A stretch of DNA of 38,548 nucleotides from Diphasiastrum complanatum (taxonomy: Eukaryota; Streptophyta; Lycopodiopsida; Lycopodiales; Lycopodiaceae): contig MU835505.1 of the NCBI GenBank assembly GCA_029204225.1, positions 1 through 38,548 of the forward strand, written 5' to 3'. The notes beneath the pieces were generated by a model, which was given only the letters and a program-made list of their open reading frames with translations, was not told the DNA's origin and searched no databases. The position numbers were made by a program, and so were the translations under genes. Positions 15,714 through 25,714 of the stretch are shown in pieces; position 1 is the first letter of the stretch, and every line of letters begins with the position of its first letter.

Positions 15714-16183
15714 TGTAACAACCATAATCGATTGCCTCTAAGATGAGGATAGGAGAACACAATAGGAGAGACTATGGAGCCAAACCGCCCAACCAATCCT
15801 AGATCAAACCTGGATCTAGCCCCCAAGCCATGCCATGTGAAACAAGAGGAGAAGAGAGAAACTGGTGACCTAAACCCAATATGTTGACGGGAGAATCTCT
15901 ACTTCATTATATAGAGAGTAGAGTCCTGTGCATGAAACCATGCAATCCCCATGCAGGTCAACTATAAATAGATCACATCTCTTCATGCAGTCCTCCTGCC
16001 TATATCCGTCACACAGACATGCAATACTCTCAATTAGAGTGTCTGGGTCCTCTCAAGGTAATTAGTCACAAACATGCCTTGACATGGAATTAAATCATGG
16101 CATGACCAATAATCCCGAGTATTGGAGGGCCGGTCTACCATATTAGGACTATTCTAGGTCCTTAACCGAATATGGCCATAACA
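15714..16183 (-). repeat. 5' LTR of the non-coding element
   Basis: 470 bp. On the minus strand it contains a TATA-like box (ctctatataatg) around 15903-15914, the expected place for the element's promoter. Close to its outer end it differs from the 3' LTR by a short insertion (the CGAATATGGCC stretch). Confidence 0.88.
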
Positions 16184-16381
16184 AATAGATTCAAATTGAG
16201 ATATGTAACTGTCAACGTCTTTTGAGGCTTTCCCATTGAAATAATCATACCGGATTTTGGAAGAAGACAATCCTAGAGCAGCCCTATCTTCTTTATCTAG
16301 ATGAGGTGGACTGAGTGATTCTTCTTTTTTAGATTCACTTTTTGATGTCGAAAGTATAATCGAGTCTCCTTCTTCGATCAA
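16184..16381 (-). pseudogene. Gag N-terminal part, separated from the rest by an inserted LTR element
   Basis: Minus-strand frame starting with ATG at 16381: an acidic, Ser-rich N-terminus, then IRYDYFNGKASKDVDSYISQ, resembling the 'F-x-G-x-x-x-x-D-V-x-x-Y/F-x-x-Q-F' start of a gypsy-type capsid domain. The frame passes into the inserted element at the AATAG duplication (16184-16188) and resumes at 12436. Confidence 0.65.
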
Positions 16382-16428
16382 TGTCGGTATCCTAGGTTAC
16401 TCTCTTTCCCGTCTCTGCGCCTTCGTCT

Positions 16429-17290
16429 TTGTTGTCGCTCCTTTCTCGTCTTTCTCTCCAATATTGGTCTTCAAACATAAAAGAACAGAAGAGTCGATTT
16501 TATGATCTCATCATTCAGAGGGTCGAAAAAATATGGTATGGGTCGACAAATATGAAAGATCGAAGCTGTATGATTTTTCAATCCAAGGATTTCGATACAT
16601 ATGTATTTCGATCTGGAATTCAATTACTTTGGATTCTTCATTCACACGAATGCATGTGTCAACAATCCCATACAAACAAGTGGTATTTTCAGTTTGCTCA
16701 CGTCTTTTAAGATGTCTTACAATCTTATCAGAAAGACTGGTCGCATGAATTCAAATCTTCTAGGATTATATTTAATCAGTGATTCTTCCTTTATAAATCC
16801 ATCAATTAATCCATAGGGTATTACAATTCAACCTTCTGCTTACTTTGGTCATTTATCTGTATCTGTCAGAATGGCTGATCATGGCGTAGCTAGAGGCGGT
16901 CGTGTAATCCGAAGATAGGTGGTAATGTTGATCGACATTCATAAAGACTCCAGCATAACCTTTGAAAATTCTCCTCTTGCTAATTACTTTTCAAACATAG
17001 AAGAGGTTTCTTCTAAAGAACCAGAATCGGAACGACCTGGTTCATTAGAATTTATTAATCTGCCAAATCGCAATCTCCCGACATTCAGATTATTAACAGT
17101 TTTGTTAATAATATGTATGGGTTTATACGTATACAGCTTGATTAGGTCTATATATTACAAAATCCCTTTGTGTAGAAATTTTGCGCATAATTATATAAAG
17201 AAAAACTCTAATATTACTGCATCTTTGGATTTGAATGTTGTTTTTGTTTATATTGCAACACGCTTGTTTCATGGCCATGCATAATTCGCA
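16429..17290 (+). pseudogene. Unrecognised decayed coding segment with a membrane segment
   Basis: Overlapping plus-strand frames (16429-16710, 16533-16748, 16601-16816, 16919-17284) look like pieces of one protein scattered by indels rather than chance. The frame at 16919 is open upstream to about 16817, across a TAG at 16915-16917. Its first 60 residues are acidic and polar; a hydrophobic stretch (LLTVLLIICMGLYVYSLI) then suggests one membrane-spanning helix. I do not recognise the family. A relic of an integrated virus or an env-like retroelement gene is possible but only a guess. Codon use is AT-rich. Confidence 0.35.
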
Positions 17291-17450
17291 ATCGCTCTTG
17301 CAATAACTTGATAGCAATTCTCATGTTGTCTAGTCCATTGAAACTCTCTTTTAGTTTCTAAAATATTTCCCAAAATTGTAATTTCCTATTCAAGCAAGGA
17401 ATAAACCTTCTAAAATAACCAACTTGTCCAAGGAATACGCTAAGTGAGTC
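17290..17450 (-). pseudogene. Short RT/RNase H-junction-like fragment (gypsy or pararetrovirus type)
   Basis: The minus strand reads SVFLGQVGYFRRFIPCLNR, followed within about 30 codons by QWTRQHENCYQ. This resembles the 'FLG-x-x-x-Y-x-R-x-F-I' block and following 'W-T-x-x' block that connect reverse transcriptase to RNase H in gypsy elements and related pararetroviruses. It is interrupted by stops. It lies only about 100 bases from the primer-binding-like site at 17551, so the usual gag and protease are absent. Confidence 0.4.
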
Positions 17451-17550
17451 TTTGTCTTGAATACTTTTAAGAAAATTCCCTCTCTAGACATCCCGAATCA
17501 TATTCCTTGAGCCACATGATAATAATTTCCACGAGTTAATATCTCCTTCT

Positions 17551-17567
17551 CCCCGGCAACAGGGCCA
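17551..17567 (-). other. Primer-binding site-like sequence for tRNA-Asp
   Basis: Minus strand tggccctgttgccgggg, close to TGGCGCCGTTGCCGGGG. An LTR-like TG start follows on the plus strand at about 17573. This is the third such site in the window. Confidence 0.6.
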
Positions 17568-17572
17568 AAATT

Positions 17573-17910
17573 TGGCTTATGTCGTGGCTCATCGAATTAG
17601 ATTATTAGCTTTTAATGAAGTATTAAAGATATCGTTTCCCAAATAGAGAGATTTAGAGACATAGTAATCGTGAAAGCTATCATTCTGTGTAAAAGATAAA
17701 TAACTGGTTATCAAATGATATTTAAAACAGGCGGCCAGTACAACCCTTCAATATTCAAATAATGATTTAACTATTTTCTGATAAATCTTTGGTACTGGTT
17801 CTCTCCCCATACACTTACTATGCATGACCACTATTGGATCGAGTGATTAAGTTAATCAACTTCACGTACAGCCTGACTAAGTTATAGAATTCTCATAATG
17901 TAGTTTGTAT
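17573..17910 (-). mobile_element. Probable LTR fragment next to the tRNA-Asp site
   Basis: AT-rich non-coding sequence that starts with TG a few bases beyond the primer-binding-like site, as the end of a 5' LTR would on the minus strand. The far end appears cut by the gypsy integrase fragment. No partner LTR found in the window. Confidence 0.35.
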
Positions 17911-18201
17911 TTATGACTCGACCCCAAGCATATCTTCCAAGATTTGGTTTTCTCGCTCTGTCTGACCATCCGTTTGAGGATGCTCAGAGCTACTCATCCG
18001 CAACTGTGTTCCCAGCTTGGCGAACACCTCAATCCAAAAATTTTCCGTAAACTTGGGATCCCTGTTTGAAACAATGGACTTCGGAAGACCATGTAACCTG
18101 ACAATATTCTGAATAAACAACTCATCCACTTGCGGAGCTGTCACCTTCTTGGTCGTTGCGATGAAATGAGCCATCTTGGGAAACCTGTCTACCACTACCA
18201 T
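17911..18201 (-). pseudogene. Gypsy integrase core fragment
   Basis: 96-codon minus-strand piece of a Ty3/gypsy integrase catalytic core. Seen in order: VVDRFPKMAHFI, LHGLPKSIVSNRDPKF (catalytic Asp in the NRD block; SDRD is usual), SSEHPQTDGQTERENQ (the Glu of DD35E in TER). It resembles the intact core at 32280-32640 but is clearly another copy. Both ends are lost; at the 5' side it abuts the LTR/tail of a copia fragment with no visible signature. Confidence 0.85.
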
Positions 18202-18373
18202 AACGGAATTGAATCAGCGTGAATTGTTTTCCGTGGTTTTTGTTTCATTTCATTTCGTGTTTTCCAGTCTTCGAGGTATGTTTGACCTTCAGGGTATGTT
18301 CGCCCTTCAACCTTTGCTTTGTTTCGCTTCGTCACCTTCGCGACAAAGTTGCAAGAGTTCACAATTTCTGACA
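18195..18373 (-). mobile_element. Fragment of a copia 3' LTR
   Basis: On the minus strand a GAGGGAG polypurine tract (18374-18380) is followed by TGTCAGAAATTGTG (from 18373), the expected 3' LTR start after the copia RNase H tail. It is truncated at the integrase fragment. Confidence 0.5.
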
Positions 18374-19440
18374 CTCCCTCTTGAACCTTGTAACTTTGTA
18401 TATATAATCCAATTGACTTTCTTTGCCTTGCAAAGAGTGGTTTGTCGAGTGGCTTCATGAGCAGATCTGCAATCATGTCTTCAGACTTTATGTACTGAAC
18501 CTTGAGCTCTCCCTTTGAGATCAAGTCTCAAATATGATGGTACTTCAGAGGTCTATGTTTTGTCTTTGAATGGAAAACAGGGTCCTGGGACAGATATATG
18601 GCACTTTGAGAATCCATCATTAACGTGCATGGTTCTCCTTGTGGTATGCCAATTGCCTCCAACATCATCTGCAACCATACTCCCTCGTTTGCCATCTTTG
18701 AAGCTGCGACATATTTAGCTTTGCATGAGGATTGAGCCACCAAGGTTTGCTTCTTGCATGTCCAGCTGATTGCTACTCCGGATGCTATCGAGCATCCTCC
18801 TGTCACGGAATTGCTGTCGTCTTTGCAGCTTGCCTAGCTTGCATCGCTGTAGTGGTGCAACTCGAATCCTTTGTCTCCTTTGTCTGCTTTGTAGGTTTAA
18901 TCCCATGTTTTGGGTACCCTTCAGATATTACAAGATTCATTTCACCATTTGCCAATGCGCCATGCCAGGATTCGAAGAGAATTGGCTTAAAGCATAGACA
19001 AAGAAAGCCAAATCGGGTCTGGTACAGATTGTGAGGTACATCAGACTACCGATCACGTTTTGGTAGGGTAGACCTTCCATCTTATGTCTCTCCTCCTCTA
19101 TTTTCGGACAATCCTGCTTCGTTAGTCTGGCTCCAGCTATCATTGGTGTGGCTTTTTCTTTGCAGTCCATCATTCGATATTACTTCAACACTTTTCGGAC
19201 GTTCTCTGACTAACTCAGATGCATTTCTCTTCTTATTCGATCTCTTCTGATCTCCAGCCCAAGGCATTTTGTTGTTTCTCCCAGATCTATGATTTCATAA
19301 GTTTCAAAAATCTGACTCTTCATTTTTTTTATTAGCATCAAGGAGTTTCCTATCATTAGTGAGTCATCCACAAATTTGTCAGAATCACATAAGTTGTTCC
19401 TACTTTTTTTTGCTGCATTTTCACTCCCTCGGAGTAAGCC
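18374..19440 (-). pseudogene. Copia polyprotein fragment: end of RT and RNase H, broken
   Basis: Minus-strand copia pol relic. In reading order: an FETYEIIDLGE..KCLGLEI block (RT end), CKEKATPM, YQNVIGSLMYLTICTRPDLAF, then RNase H blocks AQSSCKAKY, MDSQSAIYLSQDPVFHSKTKHR and ADLLMKPLD. Several stops and frame changes. Same gene region as 10135-11398, but sequence and tail differ, so it is an independent copy, not a local duplicate. Its upstream side is interrupted near 19492 by the complete copia element inserted on the plus strand. Confidence 0.85.
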
Positions 19441-19487
19441 TTGGACTATGTCTCGAGGGTTATACCAACATCCCTCAATTTAATCCT

Positions 19488-19492
19488 CAGAA
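19488..19492. repeat. Target-site duplication CAGAA, left copy
   Basis: CAGAA directly before the 5' LTR; the partner is at 25715-25719. Confidence 0.9.
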
Positions 19493-20288
19493 TGTTGAAA
19501 ATGAAAATTCATCTATCTTGACTTTAGGCTTGTCACAAAGTTTTTTCTATGTGAGTTTGCTGTTTCATATTGTAAATGCCAAATTTGGCCTAGAAGAAAC
19601 TCGAGCTACATGGGGTCTTCAAAGTCTAGTTGGTAATATACAACTTGCATATAGAATGTAGATCTAGAAATATCAATAATATGCTTGTAGAAACTCGTGG
19701 CATATCACATGCAACGGTTGTAAGTGATCCATAGTAACATGCAAGGCATGCACAAAGTGAAATGGACACATGCATGATGATTTGTACAATTCTAGTTGAA
19801 AATATGACACTTGGTAAAAGTAGGTAGAAATGCATGCATGAGAAGTGACAAATGTCACTAATTCTCTAGTTTTCACTTATAGATGTGGATGGAAGTTGGA
19901 TGGATGTGGTTCTACCTCGAGCTACTTCAAACTCCATAAATATGTGTAGACATTCTCATAATTTTTTATGAAGAACCAAGCTTTGAATCTATTCCATGTT
20001 ATTTTGGATCTACACTATCATTTGCTTGAATAATGCTCTCTCTTTCTCTCTCTAACTTGAGTAGAAATTATGCTAATGCATTAAATTCTTCTGGTTTTTC
20101 TCTCTTGTCTTTCAAAGCTATCATTCTTTGATTCTTAGCATGCTAGGTTGTGATTTAGTCATAAAATTCTGTACTAGATCTTGGTATTCAATCTAGAATC
20201 AGGTTATGTGCTAAACACAAAGCTTAATAAGATCATTCACACTTGAGGATCATTCCCCACACGTGTGAGCTTGCTGGAAATTTTGTCA
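19493..20288 (+). repeat. 5' LTR of the copia element
   Basis: 796 bp, TGTTGAAA...TTTTGTCA. It is longer than the 3' LTR mainly because the 3' copy lacks about 88 bases matching 19988-20075 and about 16 bases near 20228. Confidence 0.93.
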
Positions 20289-20301
20289 TGGTATCAGAGC
20301 C
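20289..20301 (+). other. Primer-binding site for initiator tRNA-Met
   Basis: TGGTATCAGAGCC starts directly after the LTR with no spacer. Confidence 0.93.
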
Positions 20302-21035
20302 AAATTAAGCTTTGCATGCTATTATCTCTAACTGTTCAAGAATTTGTGAGTCCAATTCAAGCAAAAAAGCAGTTTATTTTTCTTTACCTTTCTTGAAAAG
20401 TGTTTGGATCAAAGAGGATAGAAACTAGATTTTCAGATCAGAATTGACATTGTACGGAATTCTGGAATTCCGCATGTGTGAAAATCAGAGATTTTCAGAC
20501 CTCTTTAATACCTTCATATTTGGTCCAAAGATATTGATGTTATAGCTTGATGGAAAGCTTATGAAGTGTACTTTCCATTGCAATTGATCCCAAATCAATT
20601 TGATGTGTCTATCAAGAGTTATAAGCTCTTAAAGAGGGTAGGGAGAGGTCCAAAATCCGAGTGACCACTTTTTGATTTGATTCAAGCTTGCTTGATTCAT
20701 AAGCCTCTGTTTTGAGTAGTCAACACAAGAAATTGAAGATCAAGACAAAGTTTGATGTTATTTAACACTTTTGAGTATTCTTTGAATCATTAGTGTTTTC
20801 TTTTGTAGCATCTAACACGTGCCAAAGTAGAATCCAAACCTATCTATGTTCCTCAATCCATTTTGAGAGACTGATCTAGATTATCTTGTTTTGAGAACTA
20901 TACAGTTGCAACTTTTTCACATAGGAATGGTAGCACACCCTTGAAAATACCTATAGTGCAAGAGAGTAGCAACATCAAGTCTGATTGGAACAAGCTCAAA
21001 CATATAATTGTCCAATAACATGAAGTCTTCACAAT
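20302..21035 (+). other. Untranslated leader of the copia element
   Basis: 730 bases without a sustained reading frame between the primer site and gag. Expected to hold packaging signals; none identified. Confidence 0.6.
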
Positions 21036-21700
21036 ATGGCACCTATAGGAGGATATCTCTTAGAACCAAGTGAAAGACTAAGTACCTCCAATTATTCAAT
21101 ATGGAAGGTTAGGATGGAGTCAGTTCTAATACTCCAGGATGTTATGGACATAGTACCTGGTATTGAGGAGGAGCCTCAAGCACAACTTGAAATACCAAAG
21201 TATAGGAAGAGAACTAGAATGGCTCTACATTTCATTAAAATGAATGTCTCTAATGAGATTCTAAGAAAAATAGGATCTTGCACCACTGCTAAAGAAGCTT
21301 GGGACGCACTTAAGTCCATCTATGAAGCTAAGAACACTTCTAGAATACTCACTCTCAAAAATTAGATTTTTCAAAGTTTTCAAAGAAGTGAGGAGAGTGC
21401 ATCAAATTATGTTCTGAGAGTAAAAGATCTTCATAGGGAACTTGCTTGTGTTGGTGTCACAATCAATCAAGATGAGCTAGTACAAGTCATTCTAAATGGC
21501 TTAAAAGAAGACTATGATAATCTTGTTCAATCCTTTGCCATAAAGGAGGAGTTTCCCAATTTGGAAACTCTTCAAGGAATTCTCATCTTTGAAGAAGCAA
21601 GGCAAAGTTACAAACTTTCTAGGATGAACAAACTCGAGCATATTGGAATTGTCAAAGCTCTCTTTGTCAAGGATAAGCATAAAGGAGGATCAAGAACCAG
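21036..21700 (+). pseudogene. Copia gag (UBN2-type)
   Basis: Nucleocapsid precursor, in the frame starting with ATG 21036. It opens with MAPIGGYLLEPSERLSTSNY, then SIWKVRMESVL, AKEAWDALKSIYE and, after a TAG at 21363-21365, NYVLRVKDLHREL and GLKEDYDNLV blocks typical of plant copia gag. A frame change near 21700 separates it from the zinc knuckle, which lies in the next frame. Confidence 0.85.
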
Positions 21701-21701
21701 T

Positions 21702-23041
21702 TTTCTCAAGTTTTCAACAAAGACAAAGCCAAGGACAGAGACAAAGATGGTGAAGAGGATGACTCAACTCATCCTTCTACTTCCAAGACCAAGAAGAAGA
21801 AAGTCAAGTGTTTCTTTTGTGGAAAGAAGGGGCATTATGCCTCTAATTGCTTAAAAAAAAATAAACTCAAACAAGCAAATCTCTCTAATGAGAAAGAAGA
21901 AGACTTTATTGCAAGTGATGGAGAAGGATCACTCATGGTGTCAAGTTTTTCTTCAACACCCTTCAAGAAAGATGGAGCATGGTACATCAATAGTGGAGCC
22001 TCTTCACATATGTGTTGTTCAAAAGAGTCTTTTGACTCTATTGTACCTTATAAAGGACTTAAAAGATCTATTTATACTGCAAATGATCATGAATGCTCTA
22101 TTGAAGGAATTGGCAACATTCCATTAAAACTTGCTTCTTCTAAAGTTCCATCACTTTCCAATGTTCTTTTTGTTCCTAATCTTACAAAGAACTTGATAAG
22201 TGTTGGAAAGTTGCTTGATTGTGGTTGTGATGTAAAATTCAGTTCCAATACTTGCTTTATCAAGAAAGATGATGAGATCCTAGCTAATGGATCTAGATAT
22301 GGTGGCACTTTCAAATTAAATTCTTGTGAGAATGCAAACTTTTGTGAAATTGCTCTTATGTCTAAGGAGGAGTTATGGCATAGAAGGTTGGGGCATCCTA
22401 GCTATAAGTCTATGCTTTCTATGATCAATAATGATAAGGCTATTGGCCTTCCAAGATCACTTTCCAAGGATATCAAGCCTTGTGAGGCTTGTGCTATTGC
22501 AAAATCACATAGAAAACCATATCAAAAGTCTTTTATTAAGACTTCTCATCCTTTGGAATTAATTCAATCAGATGTTCATTTTTCTTCCTCAAAAAGTATT
22601 GGTGGTGCAACTTGTTTTGTTACCTTCATTGATGATTTTACAAGATATACTTGGTTGTACGTACTTTCTTCAAAAGCTATGGTATTTGCTCACTTCCTAG
22701 TCTTCAAAGCTTATGTTGAGAAACAATTTTCTTTCAAAGTTAAAGCTTTAAGATGTGATGGAGGAGGTGAATACATCTTCAACAAGTTCTATGATTATTG
22801 TAAGGTTGAAGGGATTAGGAGAGAGTTTTCTTGTGCTTATTCTCCATCTCAAAATGGAGTTGCTGAAAGAAAAAATCAATCTCTATGTGAATGTGCTAAA
22901 GCAATTTGTGTTGAAGCTTCTTTGCCTATTGAATATTGGGGAGAAGCAATTAATTGTGCAAATTATTTGTGCAATAGATTACCTCACAATGCACTTGCAG
23001 GAAGATCACCATATGAAGTCTTGTTTAAGAAAAAAACCTAA
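21702..23041 (+). pseudogene. Copia zinc knuckle, protease and integrase (open frame)
   Basis: A continuous frame from about 21702 to 23041 encodes a Lys/Asp-rich linker, a zinc knuckle (CFFCGKKGHYASNC, 21809-21850), the protease active-site block and integrase. In the product counted from Met 21935: the protease block reads YINSGASSHM with Asn19 where the catalytic Asp is expected (codon 21989-21991, AAT for GAT), so protease is probably dead. Integrase has zinc ligands His149, His154, Cys183, Cys186 and the full DD35E triad Asp213, Asp275, Glu311. Integrase inserts element cDNA into the genome. The frame breaks at an A-run near 23036 and continues in another frame. Confidence 0.9.
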
Positions 23042-24225
23042 GGTTGATCACCTTAGAGTTTTTGGATGTGCTTGCTTTGTTCATGTACCCTGGGAAACAA
23101 GGAAAAGAGATGATCCAAATTCAGTCAAAGGGATCATTGTTGGATACTCATCTAACAAGAAGGCTTACAGAATTTATGTTCCCTCTACCTCAGTTACAAT
23201 TGAGAGTAGGGATGTTATTTTCCACGAGAATCAAATATACATCTTTGATGAGGCCGAGATCAAAGATTCTCAAAGGATTCTCCTATCATCACCCTTGAAG
23301 ATTATCATGGAGAAATGGGGCCGAGAATTGAGGAGGAGTCACCTCGAAGTTTTCACCAAGGAGATCACAAAGAGAAAGATCCGAGCCTAAGAGGCATACA
23401 TATGGAGATAAAGCAAGCAAGTGGAACTCAACTCCACTAATTATGCTTATTTTGTTTCACATGAGGAGCCAAAGGATGTATATGATGCACTCAACTCAAA
23501 AGAATGGTTTCTAGCCATGAAGGAGGAATATGATGCATTGATTGCCAACAAGACATGGAAGCTTGTGGATCTTCCATCCAACAAGCACACCATTGGTTGC
23601 AAATGGGTTTTTTGAGTCAAATATAATTAAGATGGCACAAACAACAAGTACAAGACAAGACTTTGTGCAAAGGGTTTTGGCTCAAGTTTATGGACTTGAT
23701 TATGAGGAGACTTTTGCTCCAGTTGCAAAGATGGTATCAATTAGAATCATAATTTCTATTGCTGGTTCTTTCAAATGGCAAGTTTTTCAACTAGATGTCT
23801 CAAATGCATTTTTAAATGGATATCTAGAAGAAGAAATTTATATGGATCAACCTCTTGGGTTCATCCAAGACAAGACCAAAGTTTGCTTGCTCTTCAAAAG
23901 TCTCTATGGACTAAAGCAAACTCCAAGATTGTGGTATTATCGACTTAATCTTTTTCTTGATTCACTGGGATTCAATCTTAGTAACTATGATCCTTCCTTG
24001 TATGTCAAGTTTTATGATAGAAATATTGTCATTCTTCTCATTTATGTTGATGATATTATCCTGACAGGAAGTTGTATCAAGTTAGTTGAAGAAACCAAAA
24101 TTGCACTTGGAAAAGAATTCAAGATGCAAGATCTTGGAAAAATTCATTACATATTAGGATTAGAGATTGACTTCTATAATGAGAAAGTTTTGTTTGTCAA
24201 TCCAAGTATGCTCTTTCAATGTTAA
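23033..24225 (+). pseudogene. Copia integrase C-terminus and reverse transcriptase, broken
   Basis: After the frame change: LRVFGCACFVHVP and VKGIIVGYSS..KAYRIY (copia integrase C-terminal region), an acidic linker with stops near 23388, then the RT start EWFLAMKEEYDAL, CKWVF (stop 23613), another frame change near 23682, YGLDYEETFAPVAK, QLDVSNAFLNG, LYGLKQTPRLWY and the catalytic box YVDD (24043-24054), followed by MQDLGKIHYILGLEI. RT copies the element RNA into DNA. All main RT blocks can be recognised, but in pieces. Confidence 0.9.
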
Positions 24226-25003
24226 AAAAGTTCAATATGCTAGATTGTAAGAGTATTGATACTCCTATGGAGCAAATTGTAAAAGACCCTAACAAAGGTG
24301 ATGAAAGATCCTTCATGGACATCACTCTTTTTAGGAGTCTTATAGGCTCCTTAATTTGGCTCACTATAGCTAGGCCTGATGTAAGTTTTAGTGTTCATAA
24401 GCTGAGCCAAGCTATGCAAATTCCTACTATTCATCATTGGAAAATGGCCAAACGAGTACTTAGATACATATCTTCAACCTATGATTATGGTTTGTTATAT
24501 AAAAGTGAAGATCTTTCCATAGTTGGCTATTCTGGCTCAGATTTTGCAAGTGATAAAGTAGATCGAAAATCTACAAGTGCATATGTCATATATCTTGCGA
24601 AAATTTGATATCTTGGCTTTCCAAAAAGCAAGATACAATATCACTCTCATTGTGAAGTTGAATATAAGGCACTTACTATCACAACAAAAGAAGTGCTTTG
24701 GATCAAGAGGTTGCTAGTTGAGCTAAAGATAATCAAGGAAGATGATCTACCTTTGATCATGGGTGACAATATTTCAGCACAAGCCCTTCCCAACAATCCA
24801 ATATTTCATGCAAGGAGCAAACACATCGAGGTTGCACATCACTTCGTGAGAGAGAATATCATTGGAGGGAAAATCTACTTGGAGCACATCGACACATCAT
24901 CTTGTATTGCAGATTTGCTCACCAAACCTTTGAGCAAAAATTCCTTTATCAAGCATAGAGCCAATCTTGGAATAATACCAAGATCCATGTTCAAGTCAAC
25001 ATA
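24200..25003 (+). pseudogene. Copia RT end and RNase H, broken
   Basis: Continues from RT after a frame change near 24205: NMLDCKSIDTPM, LFRSLIGSLIWLT, RPDVSFSVHKLSQ, then RNase H. The first catalytic Asp block reads GYSGSDFASD, with Gly where GYSDSD is usual. A stop and two frame changes at 24606-24690 follow, then LIMGDNISAQAL, FHARSKHIEVAHHFVRE and ADLLTKPLS; the stop is TAG at 25002-25004. Confidence 0.88.
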
Positions 25004-25010
25004 GATTCTT

Positions 25011-25021
25011 TTTAGGAGGAG
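25011..25021 (+). other. Polypurine tract of the copia element
   Basis: TTTAGGAGGAG ends directly at the 3' LTR; the purine run primes plus-strand DNA synthesis. Confidence 0.85.
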
Positions 25022-25714
25022 TGTTGAAATGAAAAATCATCTATCCTGACTTTAGGCTTGTCACAAAGTTTTTTCTATGTGAGTTTGTTGTTTCATATTG
25101 TAAATGCCAAATTTGGCCTAGAAGAAACTCGAGCTACATGGGGTCTTCAAAGTCTAGTTGGTAATATACAACTTGCATATAGAATGTAGACTTAGAAATA
25201 TCAATAATATGCTTGTAGAAAAACCCGTGGCATATCACATGCAACGGTTGTAAGTGATCCATAGTAATATGCAAGGCATGCACAAAGTGAAATGGACACG
25301 TGCATGATGATTTGTACAATTCTAGTTGAAAATATGACACTTGGTAAAAGTAGGTAGAAATGCATGCATGAGAAGTGACAAATGTCACTAATACTCTAGC
25401 TTTCACTTATAGATGTGGATGGAAGTTGGATGGATGTGGTTCTACCTCGAGCTACTTCAAACTCCATAAATATGTGTAGACATTCTCATAATTTTCTATG
25501 AAGAACCAAGCTTTGAAATGCATTAAATTCTTGTACTTTTCTCTCTTGTCTTTCAAAGCTATCATTCTTTGATTCTTAGCATGCTAGATTGTGATTTAGT
25601 CATAAAATTTTGTACTAGATCTTGGTATTCAATCTAGAATCAGGTTATGTGCTAAACACAAAGCTTAATCAAGGATCATTCCCCACACGTGTGAGCTTGT
25701 TGGAAATTTTGTCA
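25022..25714 (+). repeat. 3' LTR of the copia element
   Basis: 693 bp; matches the 5' LTR throughout except for the 88-base and 16-base deletions and scattered substitutions. Confidence 0.93.

Larger units (their letters stand above)
12442..16183 (-). mobile_element. Non-coding LTR retrotransposon (LARD-like), complete
   Basis: 3742-bp element on the minus strand. LTRs at 12442-12905 and 15714-16183 are closely similar (tgtaacaaccataatcgatt on the plus strand at each start; TG...CA on the minus strand) and flanked by AATAG duplications. A primer-binding site for initiator tRNA-Met (minus-strand TGGTATCAGAGCC) lies at 15700-15712, and a purine-rich tract is at 12906-12917 on the minus strand. 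The 2.8-kb interior has only short frames (under 100 codons) with no gag or pol motif, as in large retrotransposon derivatives that need proteins supplied by another element. It sits inside the gag relic 11880-16381. Confidence 0.88.
19493..25714 (+). mobile_element. Ty1/copia LTR retrotransposon, structurally complete, coding region decayed
   Basis: 6222 bp with CAGAA duplications on both sides. Order: 5' LTR, tRNA-Met primer site, leader, gag, protease, integrase, RT, RNase H, polypurine tract, 3' LTR. Integrase lying before RT defines the copia order. At least one stop in gag, several stops in the integrase-RT linker and at least five frame changes make it non-autonomous. It inserted beside a minus-strand copia relic. 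Confidence 0.95.

Noticed and set aside
17551-17567. tRNA-like sequence considered as a tRNA-Asp gene
   Set aside because: Only the 3' end of tRNA-Asp is matched; no D or anticodon arm precedes it, and it sits where a primer-binding site should.
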